Part shown: positions 27,200-37,790 of the stretch, in pieces | Position numbering within the stretch: the first letter of the stretch is position 1 | Layout: every line of letters starts with the position of its first letter | Source of the DNA: Undaria pinnatifida | Lineage: Eukaryota; Sar; Phaeophyceae; Laminariales; Alariaceae | Length of the DNA stretch: 64,000 nucleotides | Reading direction: 5' to 3' | Assembly (NCBI GenBank): GCA_012845835.1 | Contig: JABAKD010000014.1 | Coordinates: forward strand, 3,952,896-4,016,895 | Notes under the pieces: model-generated | What the model was told of the DNA's origin: nothing | Databases searched by the model: none | The model's input: the letters and a program-made list of their open reading frames with translations, nothing else | Made by a program: the position numbers and the translations under genes

Positions 27200-30100
27200 T
27201 GAGAGCGCCCAGCAGTGTGGGTAGGCACAATTCGACGCGAGCCGATGGGGGCAGAAAAAGGGCTGACGCCTTCTCGTGATACAAATGAAGGTGCGTACCG
27301 TAGTGGGGAGGGGGAAGAAGAGAAGAGCCTGCCTGCTGCTTAGTGACCCCGGATCTGACTTACGTCTTACGGAGGGAGAAAGTGGAAGAAAAAATGAGGT
27401 CACAGATGGGATGAGTAAAAATGAGGTGATAGTTGATACCTGGTGCTATTAATAGACGTCTGGTACGTTATTTGTCCACTCTGTGGGCCTTGACTGCTAT
27501 ACTGCTGTGCTGCTGTATGCATACCTAAGCGCACCTCCGCGTAGTGGGGCTGCTTTTCCGCGGTGCGTATCGTACCAGGTACAGTTGTTGAACTTACGTT
27601 TACAGTGAACACCCACAGCAGGTGCAACATGTTTTTTTTAGAACGCAGCAGCAGCGGTCGGGCCTTGTGCAACTAATGGACGAGTGCAATTTTTTTGCTG
27701 CTGTGCTGCTATATGATATGAACCGTTGAGGGACTCAATCATGCAGACTTAGAAGCGACGAGCGCCATCCAATCGAGCGTGTAGGAGCATGAGGCAGTTC
27801 GAGTATCGTCGTGCCTCACGGCTTGCCTCACAGCTTCCTGCGTTGCAGCTCGAACACATCGCCAACACCAGCAGCTAGGGTTGCTTCATGTGTTTTTTTT
27901 CGTCAATTTTTTCGTCTGAAGTTCCAAAGAGGTTAATAGGCTGCTGCTGCACTTGCGTGTAAATACAGTCGCGGTCTCTCATCAGTGCTGCGCCTTGCAA
28001 GACGACGACACCGGCACTAAAGTGGGACTCTGCACTATCCCGGGATGGTGTCGTACAAGTAGTAGTGCGCGAAGAGTAGCATGTGACAAGCGATTTACAC
28101 CGCACTATACTGAGGCACCGCGCACTAAATGGTACCGCACTATAGCGGGACCACGACCGCTGGATTATCGTTGCAAGGGCAGACGCCGAAATGTTCTGTA
28201 TGGGAGTTGCTCCTGTCTAGGAACACCAAGTACCAGGGACGGCGCCTATACAACCAAGTACAGGGTTGCGGTTGGGGTTAGGGGTAAGGTTAGGGTCAGG
28301 GTTATTGGATTACATAGCGCATGGACTGCAGTTAAGAGGTGCTGGCATGCAGGTCATGGACTCCGTAAATAGTTGCTCTCAGCACTCAGTATCTGTCTAT
28401 TAATAGTAGTTACCTAAAACAAGAACTACCTCCGGTAGAACTTTATTGCGGGAGCTTCATACAGGCAAATGCGAGATTATCCCGTGGAAACCATACGGAC
28501 AATAGAGGCAGCGCACACCTTGCAGTAGCAATAGGCCATGCATGAACAGCCGACCTTTCGATTATTCTCTCTCGAGGGGGCCGTGGTGTGCTGTGTGACG
28601 TGAACGCTGTCACTCGTGCTTGAGGCACCCACCCTCGCGCCGAAGCAGCCATTTGTGTCGAACTATTTCAAACACGTCAGATGTGAGTCCATCTGGTTGA
28701 GTGGTCTATACTCAAATTCAGATACATGCACGTTAATGTGATGATAACAACAACAACACACCCACCGAATCAACAGGTGGGCTGAATGGTAGCAATCAAC
28801 TCAACCCTCTCACACCTCACAAACAGGCGGCTTTTTTTATAATAGGCGCTGCAGCATGCAAAGTCTAGACTACAGCAGCAGAAGCAGAAACCACGCCATT
28901 CTACGACGTCATATACGGAGACGCAGCAGCATCAGCAGCAGGAGGAGGAGGAACAGCTCTCGCATCATACCCAATACCCACCTGCTGGGTGGGTGGGTGG
29001 ATGCTGGATGCTGGTTACGCAGCAGGAGCAGTACCATCGTAGTCGACCATACTCCTAAAAAGTAAGTATACCAGCATCCTGGTTGGTGTAATATGTGGGG
29101 CGTAAATATAGTAACCATTTAATCACTAATATAAAGATACAATGATTATTATATTGTGTGACATATTGGCTTACAACAATGGTAATTTTGTAATTTTATA
29201 TTTTGCCATTTTTTTCGAAGGCAAACCCAACAGGTGGAAGGCAGCGAGAAGGTTCACGCGTGGACGAAAGTAGATAACCAATGCTTGTCTGACGTTGATC
29301 AGACGAAATACTGTAAGAGAAAGCGGTCTCGATAAAAATATGGTCTCGAGGGACTCGTTACTCGTACCTCGTGCCAGCGCGCGTTGTGTACACCCCGGGA
29401 GTGGACGAGAGAGTGGACGCACAGGATCGACGAACTTGCTGATTCTCCGGTTCTCCCAGAACCACACCGATTCTACGAAACTAATCCTACGTCACACACG
29501 AAAAAGGAGATAGGCGTGGGTGTACTTGTAGTCGACGTAGATGTCCTAGGTCCTAAAGTGATACGGAATTGCGCACCTGCGGCTGGCATAACGAGATGCG
29601 ATAGCGGGAGGAGGAGAGAGTGTTTCCAGAGGCGATTCATGGCCTGCCTTTCTTAGAACACCGACACAGCAGCAGCGTTGGTTCGTGCGAACAGTAGCGT
29701 GTGTAGGAAAAGTGCAAAGTTCGTTCGTTTTCTGTTTTTTGTATTTATTTGTTCGTTTTTGACCTGCTGTTCAAGACATTTTATTTTCATTTCTTGAGGT
29801 AGAAAACGAGTTTTAGAAGGAAATAACTCGAGTAGTATTTGTTGTGCAACATTTTTAACGATACTTTGTGTACTTCCTCACCTCCTGGGCGGGGAGTTCG
29901 ATCCCTGGGGAATGCATATTTTACCGGGTTTGTCTATTCGTACCCCCTTGAGTTTGGTCAGTGCGGGGCACGGAAGCACCGACAGCGCTGCGTCTGAGGA
30001 TTATGAGTGGGAATGGCCCAACGCACGTTCACTTCCAGACATCAGTGGTGAGGATTCGGGTGCAGTAGTGTGCCCCTGCACAGGACGGCGAAGATTTGAG

Positions 30101-30710
30101 CAAAGGCTAGGATCGATGACCATTTTGTACTTACCCTGCTACATTTGCAGTACGTTTTTACCCACCTTTTCCAACATCGCCCATCTACCCAGTACCTATG
30201 ATACAGCAGTATGAAAACTTAGGGTGTGCCAGGTACCCGGTAGCATGTAAGCTTGGGTGTAGGACGTGCGATGCATTAACTCGGGGCCCTGCAGTGTTGG
30301 TTGGTTGTATATACCAGATGTACGGCTGTAATAAGACAGGTCTACCTGGTACAGCCACTGGGGTTTGTGGTACGTAAACCGGCTCTACATCTATACGTAC
30401 GGCTGTTGCCTCCCTGGTATTTCTCATTCCGACGGGCATTCTGCTCTTGCGCTGTGGGCTGCGCTGTCACAGAGGTCTGGTGCATCTTGCGCGATGGCTT
30501 GTGGTCAAGTTAGACCTAACTATGCCGAATGTAGAGACCTAAACTCCGTGCAAGGGGGGTGATATCACGTACCTGGTAGTGTGTAGCATGGCACCAGGTA
30601 TATGGCCGTAGGCACCCAGGAGGCGATCACATAGTATACCCATTGCTATCTCTGGAAGTGGCTATCCCAGAAAACAAATGAAGTAGTTAGAAGCTGTGAT
30701 CGGATGTGCA
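27200..30710. other. Region without recognised gene
   Basis: Contains a TAGTGCGGT-type block (28010-28150), TTAGGG-like motifs (28265-28305) and many TACCTGGTA motifs. A plus-strand open stretch at 29955-30110 (SEDYEWEWPNARSLPDISGE) could be an exon but has no recognised homology. The missing first exon of the cyclophilin should lie here. Confidence 0.4.
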
Positions 30711-30711
30711 A

Positions 30712-30928
30712 GAAGGTACGCACAAGCTGCCGAAGTCCGCCTCACGAGTGGTTCTTATAGTACAATGCAGCTCACCCTTCACTGGACCCGCGGACCACCT
30801 CACGGCGCTTTGCGCTTGGTGCACGCAATGTCTGCCTGCTCGGTGGAAACCCGACATGCTCCGTCCACCGGCATTGTAGGGTGCGAGGTCTATTATCTTA
30901 CAGTATGACTTCGGCTATGCATGAAATG
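30712..30928 (-). repeat. Dispersed repeat D, copy upstream of cyclophilin exon 'a'
   Basis: Reverse-complement copy ending TCGGCTATGCATGAAATGA about 80 bp before the cyclophilin acceptor. Confidence 0.7.
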
Positions 30929-31009
30929 AGTCCCCTCCCCCCCCGCCGGCCACCCCCTCCCCCGCCCCGCCCACCCTTCACCCACCCGTGCCGTCACCGA
31001 CAACTACAG

Positions 31010-31086
31010 GGGGCGTTCACGGTAGAGCTGTACCCTCAGCACGCCCCGCGGTCTTGCCAAAACATGGCGGAGCTCGCACGGAGAGG
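31010..31086 (+). CDS. Cyclophilin exon 'a' (first recognised)
   Basis: Acceptor CAACTACAG|GGG, then [20 protein letters not shown] and ELARR with a split Gly codon; donor GG|GTGAGT. This is the beta-1/beta-2 and first helix of the cyclophilin fold. The upstream coding start is not visible. Confidence 0.88.
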
Positions 31087-33967
31087 GTGAGTGGGATATG
31101 ACACGACGGCGCACTCCCGTTTTTTGTCAACTCTGGTTTTCGTACAAGCTTGGACCCCAACCAGCCGAATCGCGTTATGCCTAGATAATGCACAGTATCA
31201 AATATGCGCACATCTTGTTTCCTCGTTTGTTCCAACCCGAATCGCGCCATCTTCTAGGTACTGCCTTTCTCTGCATCCTTATATTGTTTTCTTGTCTGTT
31301 CCAACCCAAAGCAGCCAAAGCGTGTTGATTTTGTACCTGGTAGGCATCTAGTGGATATCTGGTACCCTTGTACAGGTTTGCGGCAATATTAATATTGTGC
31401 AGGTTTGCGGCAATATTAATATTTGGCCCTTGGTGTTGATGGTGCGTGCACGGCGCGCTACCATTTCGATATCCTTTCCACGTTTTGAACTGCCGCTACC
31501 GTGCTGCTGGTACCCACTCTTTTGCTGCTTCCCATGCTTCTGCTGCTGCTGCTGGACATGCTGCTGCTGCTGCTGCTGGACATGCTGCTGCTGCTGCTGG
31601 ACATGCTGCTGCTGCTGGACTTGCTGCTGCTGTTGCTGCTGCCACTGAAGCGCCCCCAGCTTCCCTACGCGCACTTAAAACCAAGAAAGACGGGCGAAGG
31701 GAAGTTGGATCGAATTCGACGAAAGGCAGGGATGTCGGAAAACCTACATTATATATATAGTAGCAGCACTCTTCATACAACGCTGTTGATGACAATACTG
31801 TACATGGAATAGGAACCGCACTTTGCACGTTAAGACATATCTTCCCCCCTTGCTCCCTCCTGCTGTAGCTACTACGACAACACCATCTTCCACCGAGTGA
31901 TCAAGGATTTCATGGTACAAGGAGGCGATCCGACGGGAACGGGGAGGGGAGGTGAATCCTCCTTTGGTGGGAAATTTGAGGATGAGATCCGACGGGACCT
32001 CAAGCACACTGGCGCGGGCGTCGTCTCCATGGCTAACGCGGGGCCGAACACGAACGGATCGCAGGCACGTGTTGGGGTTAGGGTTAGGGTTGTGCTAGAG
32101 GTAGGGCTGGCACGGGTTTGGAGGGGTAGGGTTAGGGGACCTTAGCAAATGGCGTCGCTGGCACGACGTGGATTTTTATAAGCGTGAAATCAATCCTCAC
32201 CGCCAATCCCAAGTAATACCAGGTAGGCTTCGCCGCGGCGGGCTGCTACGGGCAGGATTAGGGTCAGGGTTAGGGTAGGAGTTGGGCTACGTATAGGGCT
32301 TGGGTGGTTATTTCGGCCGTCCACAGCGTTGTTTTTTGGGCAATAGGTCTGTGTAGGAGGTGCTCTGTGGGGTTCGTGTGCTCTTTTTTCGATTTGGACT
32401 TCAATGGGCTTGATTGGGCTTGCGTGGGCTTGCTTGGGCTTGCCGCAGCTTATCAGCTTATCAGCTTATCTGTCTGTCTGCTTCCTCAATGATCCCGGAG
32501 CGTGTTTTTTTTGCCAGATATGAGTGCGGAAGCAAGGCGTTTTCTTACAGCAGCAGAGGTAGAAGCGGCGCCGTCGTGTCTGCAGCTGTGCCTGCGATGC
32601 GTGTCGTTTAGACTTGTTTTGTAGAAAACTACGGCGAAGGTTCCTTGCCCGCGTGTCGCCGCAACTTGGTCGCAAGCAAGACTCCCACTTTTTTGGCACA
32701 CACGCCCAGGATTTGGTGTCCGTCGGCTTTTGTTTTGTGGCTTGCGTGGAATCATATACTCCTTGTGGTCGCCGCTGCTTTGGCTGCCGCCGCCACTGTT
32801 GATACAGTATGACACCTCTTGCTGAATCGCCGTGCCAACGAAACAAACCATCGGCGCCAAATCATTTCGCCGCCGTCGCGGTCGTCGTCGTCGTCGTCGT
32901 CGTCTTTTTTTTTTTCTTCAAAAATGCGTTTGCTCAGTTCTTCGTCACCCTGGGTCCTACACCGTGGCTGGACGGAAAGCACACCATCTTGGGAAGAATA
33001 TCGTCGGGAATGAAGGTTAAGAAAGAAAAAACGCTTCCACACATACCAAACCCGCCACGGAACGGCGGGCACTACCGCTGCTGTGTGCGCGGTATAACAT
33101 AACGGTGCCTGGTAAATATCTCATCCCGACTTAAGCGCGTGTCAGACCCCGAATTGACCGCATTCCAACTTGACCGTTGACCACAACCCGACTTGATCGT
33201 TGATCGCACCCCGACTTAACCACGCATCGCACGCCGACTTGACCGTGGATCGCGCCACGATTTTATCGTTGATCCCACACCGACTTGGCCGCCGCTCGCA
33301 CCCAACTTGACCGTGGATCGCACCTCGAATGGACGGTTGATCTCACCCCGACTTGATCGCCGATCGCACCCCGACGTGACCATTGATCGCACACCAACAT
33401 GATTGTTGATGCCACCTCGACATGACGTTTGACCGGACCCCGACTTGACCGTTGATCACACCCCAAATTAACATTTGATCTCACCCCAGCTTGATCGCGG
33501 ATCGTACCCCGACTTGAAGGTTGATCGCACCCCGACTTGATCGTTGACCGTACGCCGACTTGACCATGGATCACGCACCGAAATGGCAGCTGATCCTACA
33601 CCAGCTTGATCGCGGATCGCACCCCGAATTAACCGCACCCCGACTTGACCCTTGATCACAGCCCGACTTGACCGTGGATCGTACCCCGATTTGACCGTTG
33701 ACCGTACCCGGACTTGGCCGTGGATTGCAATTGCACCCGATTTGACAGCTGATCTCAGCCCAACATGATCGCGGATCGCACTCCGAGTTGTCCGCACCCC
33801 GAATTGACCGTTGATCGCACCCCGAATTAACCATTGATCGCAAGGTGGTTCGGCGGATGGGCATGGTGGCGGTGAACTCGGAGGACAAACCAATGCAGGA
33901 CATGCGGATAATCAGAGCGAAACCTCTCGTACTCGCGCCGGGAGAAGACGGGGCGGAAGAACAGTAG
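31010..33967 (+). CDS. Cyclophilin (PPIL1-type peptidyl-prolyl cis-trans isomerase), 5' exon missing
   Basis: Four exons (31010-31086, 31869-32064, 32938-33015, 33845-33967) join in frame into about 157 residues ending in TAG. Human CypA active-site residues are all present: Arg55 in FHRV, Phe60/Met61/Gln63 in DFMVQ, Phe113, Trp121, Leu122 and His126 in TPWLDGKH. The compact single-domain length and the [20 protein letters not shown] stretch fit the PPIL1 group, spliceosome-associated isomerases; the splicing role is inference from family. The initiator exon, about 10-15 codons upstream of GAFTVELYP, was not located. Intron 2 uses a GC donor. Each intron carries a tandem repeat. Confidence 0.9.
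31538..31645. repeat. CTG/GGACATG compound microsatellite
   Basis: (CTG)4-7 blocks separated by GACATG in the first visible cyclophilin intron. Confidence 0.9.
31869..32064 (+). CDS. Cyclophilin exon 'b'
   Basis: Begins after TGCTGTAG with the end of the Gly codon, then [20 protein letters not shown] through [10 protein letters not shown] (65 codons). Holds Arg55, Phe60, Met61 and Gln63 equivalents. The frame requires a GC donor (CAG|GCACGT); using the next GT (four bases on) would shift the frame of the following FFVTLG. Confidence 0.92.
32070..32290. repeat. TTAGGG-like interstitial motifs
   Basis: GGTTAGGGTTAGGGTTG just after the cyclophilin exon-b donor, then GGGTAGGGTTAGGGG and GGGTCAGGGTTAGGGTAGG. 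Similar clusters at 14855-14900, 22848-22885, 28262-28305 and 42847-42867. Confidence 0.6.
32877..32916. repeat. GTC trinucleotide run and T-run
   Basis: (GTC)n then ~12 T, forming the polypyrimidine context of the cyclophilin exon-c acceptor. Confidence 0.85.
32938..33015 (+). CDS. Cyclophilin exon 'c'
   Basis: 26 codons, [20 protein letters not shown] then ISSGMK, with Phe113, Trp121, Leu122 and His126 equivalents. Acceptor TTTGCTCAG|TTC, preceded by a GTC trinucleotide run and a T-run. Donor AAG|GTTAAG. Confidence 0.93.
33130..33844. repeat. GATC minisatellite (~23-24-bp unit, ~30 units)
   Basis: Units such as CGACTTGACCGTTGATCGCA and CGACTTGATCGCGGATCGCA fill almost the whole last cyclophilin intron; the last unit supplies the splice acceptor. 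Complement frames encode [12 protein letters not shown] repeats that are not considered a gene. Confidence 0.9.
33845..33967 (+). CDS. Cyclophilin terminal exon
   Basis: 40 codons and [23 protein letters not shown], then RIIRAKPL and an acidic tail. It matches the last strands of PPIL1-like proteins. The acceptor (GATCGCAAG|GTG) is the last unit of the GATC minisatellite that fills the intron. Confidence 0.85.
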   Translation: MVRRMGMVAVNSEDKPMQDMRIIRAKPLVLAPGEDGAEEQ

Positions 33968-35090
33968 CGACACCCGTAGAGAAAACGTGCGGGAGGGGAG
34001 GGGATGGGGGAAGGAGGGGAGGGGATGGGGAGGGGCGCATGTCGACCATCATACTGCCGGCCTTGTGGTTTTGTTCGTACCTAAATTAGCCTGCTTATAC
34101 GCCACAATAGGACGAAGTGTGTCAAAATCTCCGACTAATTTAATAAACGAAAAAGCTTTGTTGTCGAAGTCCCTTGTCTCGCCCGAGACGCGCTTGCAAC
34201 CGTCCGCGACAACGAAGGGTGTCGCAGCTCCCATTTCTCGTTCAAGCTCTACTGTCCTCAAGAGTGTTTGAAACGGCAGCGGTTGCCTCATCCCCCAAGC
34301 TCGGTCAACTAGACGACACTGGCGACCCCTGCCACCGCTGCCGGCAGCGACACATGCACTCACACCGCTGCGATCAAGTGATGCATAACACGCGCGTGTC
34401 GCCTTCCTCCAATATTCGTATAAATGATCTATTTCTTACTGCAATTGATCTTAATTTCCATGTCACCTAACACATTAAGGTCTTCATCATGGCTCATTGA
34501 GGCTTGATGTCCATTGTCACTATTGATTAGGTTTCGAGTCATGAAAACTTGTTACTACCAACGGGCGACCGGTGTATTACCCAGCTTGCAAAGATGAGTA
34601 TCGACCCTTAATAAATTTGTCGAACTCACAGCTGACGTCTTGGAATATTTTCATGAAGAATCCCTTTCGTCTCAATAACATTGGTGGCAAACCTAACGAA
34701 TCTTCGCGCGAAATTCACTCCAGCGATAACGGTCTAGGTAACTACAGCTACCGCTCGCCCTCCCAAGACCTTGCGTACAACCGCCACAGCAACGCCAGTC
34801 GGTTATTATCCCGTTTATCTCGGGCGAAATGCTCGATCCGCCGTAAGCACGCCAATTTATACCAGCGAAACCCCCGCATAACGGCGGAACGTTTCCGGCG
34901 CCCGCCCCGACCGTTGCCACCCTTGGCATACGGTATGGCCCCTCTCGCAGAATGGGATAAAAGACACACGCCACGGCACAGGTGCACACTGGTCACTTTT
35001 TTCCTTTAATGCTACTCCTCAATTCGGGAGCTTAAGACCTCCCGCCAAAAACTGATTTTGGGGAAAAATCGCATGGAATTAGTATGGGAG
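33968..35090. other. Region without recognised gene downstream of cyclophilin
   Basis: A G-rich tract (33987-34035), a minus-strand open stretch at 34049-34363 (RQPLPFQTLLRTVELEREMG) with no recognised homology, repeat G (34570-34655), and a MITE-1 interior in reverse orientation near 35010. Confidence 0.4.
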
Positions 35091-35368
35091 GCGTGCTACG
35101 ATAGAGGTAGCACTTTTTGTCTGAAACGGTTTCTGAATGACGGGCGTCCTCTTTGACTCAAAATCTGCGGTAAAAATAGGTAATTTGTTTTGCATTTAAT
35201 TATCGTCGTGTACATCGGCCACAAATAAATGGGGTTTTTCATCTCGGGGTTCTAGCACTTTCGGTGTTCTCTCCAAACCAGTTTTTGGGAGGAGGTCTTT
35301 AAGCTCCAAAATTGAGGGAACGGGTCCTCAGAAAAAAAAAAGTGGATTCTCTTCTATCGTAGCACGCG
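35091..35368. mobile_element. MITE-1 copy, best delimited
   Basis: Left end GCGTGCTACGATAGAGG and right end CTATCGTAGCACGCGTC form inverted termini of an element of ~278 bp with no ORF. Landmarks: GAACGGGTCCTCAG, GGAGGTCTTTAAGCTCC. Confidence 0.75.
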
Positions 35369-35379
35369 TCGCCTAGGTA

Positions 35380-36125
35380 ACACATTAACGAGAATATCAC
35401 GCCAGAAGAAAAAAAAACATGACCTATATTTTCCGACGATTTTGGTTTACCCCTTTTAGAGCCCCCAATCCCCTCCCTATACCAAATCCAAGTAATTTTG
35501 TCCCCAAAACGGGTTTCCAGTGGTAGAGGGGTTAAGGAGCCCCGTTATTCAGAAACCGTTTTCGCCAAAAAAAGGTATACCTCTCTATATATCGTAGCAC
35601 GGGTCAAAGTTAAACCAATTTTTTCGCGCAGGGGACCAAAGCTACGGGGTAATGGCCCCCCGGGTTACATTTTGGGTCCCCTTTTCTTTGCAGTGGTTCT
35701 TCGGGGTCACTCACACGCGAGTGAGTGACCCCCCCCACTCCCGTTCCTTTGCGATCTTCACCTGTCGAGTCTGTTTTATTTTTTCGATATCCAGATCCGG
35801 GCCCAACGGAATGGTTAGCTAAGCTGCGCCGACCAAACACGCCTCTGCGACGATGGAGGGTATGCATCACTTTTTTTTTTCGAATACTACCCCTCAATTT
35901 GGGAGCTTAAGACCTCTCCCAAAAAGCTGATATATGGAGAAAAAAAAAAGTGCTGCTCTAGAGTACCGGATGAAAATGCTCATATATGGCTTGGGTACAC
36001 AAAGAGAATCATGTGTGCAAAGAAATTTTGCCCAGATTTCCGGCGATTTTGGGCTAAGGAGCCCCCCGTCATTCGAAAACCATTTTTAGACGAAAGGCGC
36101 TCGTACCTCTATCGTAGCCCAGCAC
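35380..36125. mobile_element. Nested MITE-1 and MITE-3 copies
   Basis: Two further MITE-1 halves end in CTCTATATATCGTAGCAC (35583) and CCTCTATCGTAGCCC (36107). A MITE-3 copy at 35448-35538 lies inside the first. The interior includes the shared ACTACCCCTCAATTTGGGAG block near 35888. Confidence 0.55.
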
Positions 36126-36394
36126 CAAACCGCCTTTTGAGGTGTCTTGGCTTTAGCATTGAGGTAAAGAGTCTTTCGCGGGCGAGCGCGGCTCAAAGAC
36201 AAGAGCTACGATAGAGGCTACGAAACCTAGCACCTTTTTGAGATTATAAAAAGTAAAAAATGTGCACTTTCTGAAAATTTAGGGGGCTCCTTGAAACCGA
36301 TCAAACTAGTCCGAAATCATCTCAGCATTCAAAACTGTTTTGCGAAATCTGGAAAGTTGTTTTGTTTTGAACCTGCTGGGGTGGGCCATAGAGC

Positions 36395-36655
36395 CATCCC
36401 ACGGTAAGGTTGCAGCATGATCGATCAGTCCCTGACTGAGCTCCTCACATGAGGAACTCAATACCTCACCCGAAAAATGACTTCGAAAAGGCATTCGGTC
36501 GCACAACCCGACCAAGCTTCTCTATGCCTTAGTCCAAAAATAAATTGTACTCGTGAAATTACTTCATTAAACGCCGGCAGTTCCTCACATGAGGAACTCA
36601 ATCGCCCAGGGACTTCTTGGCGCAATCATACAACTGCAACTCCTACCGTGGGATG
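36395..36655. mobile_element. MITE-4 copy (CATCCCACGGTA terminal repeats)
   Basis: Left CATCCCACGGTAAGGTTGCA and right CTGCAACTCCTACCGTGGGATG are inverted repeats of ~20 bp around a 261-bp element. It also has an internal palindromic pair GAGCTCCTCACATGAGG/CCTCACATGAGGAACTC. Confidence 0.75.
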
Positions 36656-36892
36656 ACTCCATACACGGGGTTAAACTTGTTCTTCATCGCGGAGATTCGC
36701 ACTTTCAGTTTGCTCAGAATCCGTGTTTGGGTGTGGTATATACGAGAGAGCTCCTTACGCCACACCACCCTCAGAAGGCAAAAACAAAACGGCGCACCGT
36801 GTAGTCGACCGAGGCCATCAACAGTATATTGTAGTATCAGACCCCTCATTTTCGCTTTCGAGTTGAGCCACTCGCACGAGTGAAACTCCACG

Positions 36893-37175
36893 CGTGCTGC
36901 GATAGAGGTATACCTTTTTTTGGCGAAAATGGTTTCTGAATGACGGGGCTCCTTAACCCAAAAATCGTCGGAAAATACGCCCCGTTTATTTTTGCATTTT
37001 GATTCTCGTTGTGTGTATCTAAATAGGCCATTGGGATATTGATCACGCCGGTAGTACTTAGTTGTGTAGTTTTCTCGTCATATTATATCAGTTTTTGGGC
37101 GAGGGACATGTCTTTAAAGCTCCCAAATTGGGGAGAACCCCAAAAATAAAGTGGTGCTCCTCTATATCGTAGCAC
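36893..37175. mobile_element. MITE-1 copy
   Basis: GCGTGCTGCGATAGAGGTA at the left and CTCTATATCGTAGCACGAG at the right, with the family interior (ACCCAAAAATCGTCGGAAAA, AAGCTCCCAAATTGGGGAG). Confidence 0.7.
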
Positions 37176-37499
37176 GAGTGACTACAATACCTCACACACC
37201 TACCTCACGGAAGAAAGTAAACTAGTTTCAGGAGACGCGTTTTTTTTTGGCGTAGTAGCTTCGTGGCTTTTGGGTAAAAACCATAATTCCATTTCGCGGA
37301 TTGATCTCAAGAATTAAAACACACCATGCACGCGAAAGCTCAAGACCGCAGAGCAGTACGGTCAGGGGGGTTACTCGCGCTCGCGAGTGACCCCAAGCCA
37401 CAGCAGAAAGGCCCACAAAACAACAAAACAAAAAAAACTACACAGCCGTGTAGTCATGTGCCCGAGACCGGTAATGGACAACGGGATGGCACGTGCTAC

Positions 37500-37790
37500 A
37501 ACCAGAAGGAGGAGGTGATAAAGCACTTTCTTCTTAAATGTTTTCTGGATGACGGGGCTCTTCAACGCAAAATCTCGTCGAAACATAGGCCATGTTTTTT
37601 TTTTCATCTCGCACGCGTGATTCTCGCTGCGCATAGACCTAGGCCATATATATGGCTTTTTGTATCCGGTATATATATATATCAGTTTATTTTTGCTCCA
37701 AATCAGTTTTTTGGGAAGGGTCTTGAGCTCCCAAATTGAGGGGTAGTAATAGAAAAAAAAAGTGGTGTGTATGCACCTCTATCGTACCAC
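37500..37790. mobile_element. MITE-1 copy, left end degraded
   Basis: Family interior (GACGGGGCTCTTCAACGCAA, GAGCTCCCAAATTGAGGGG) and right end CACCTCTATCGTACCACGCG. Confidence 0.5.

Noticed and set aside
29880..29925. tRNA 3' half (GGGAGTTCGATCCCTGGGG)
   Set aside because: A T-arm-like hairpin alone, without A box or D-arm upstream.
33263..33903. Minus-strand frames with [12 protein letters not shown] repeats
   Set aside because: By-product of the GATC minisatellite in a cyclophilin intron; opposite strand to the gene.
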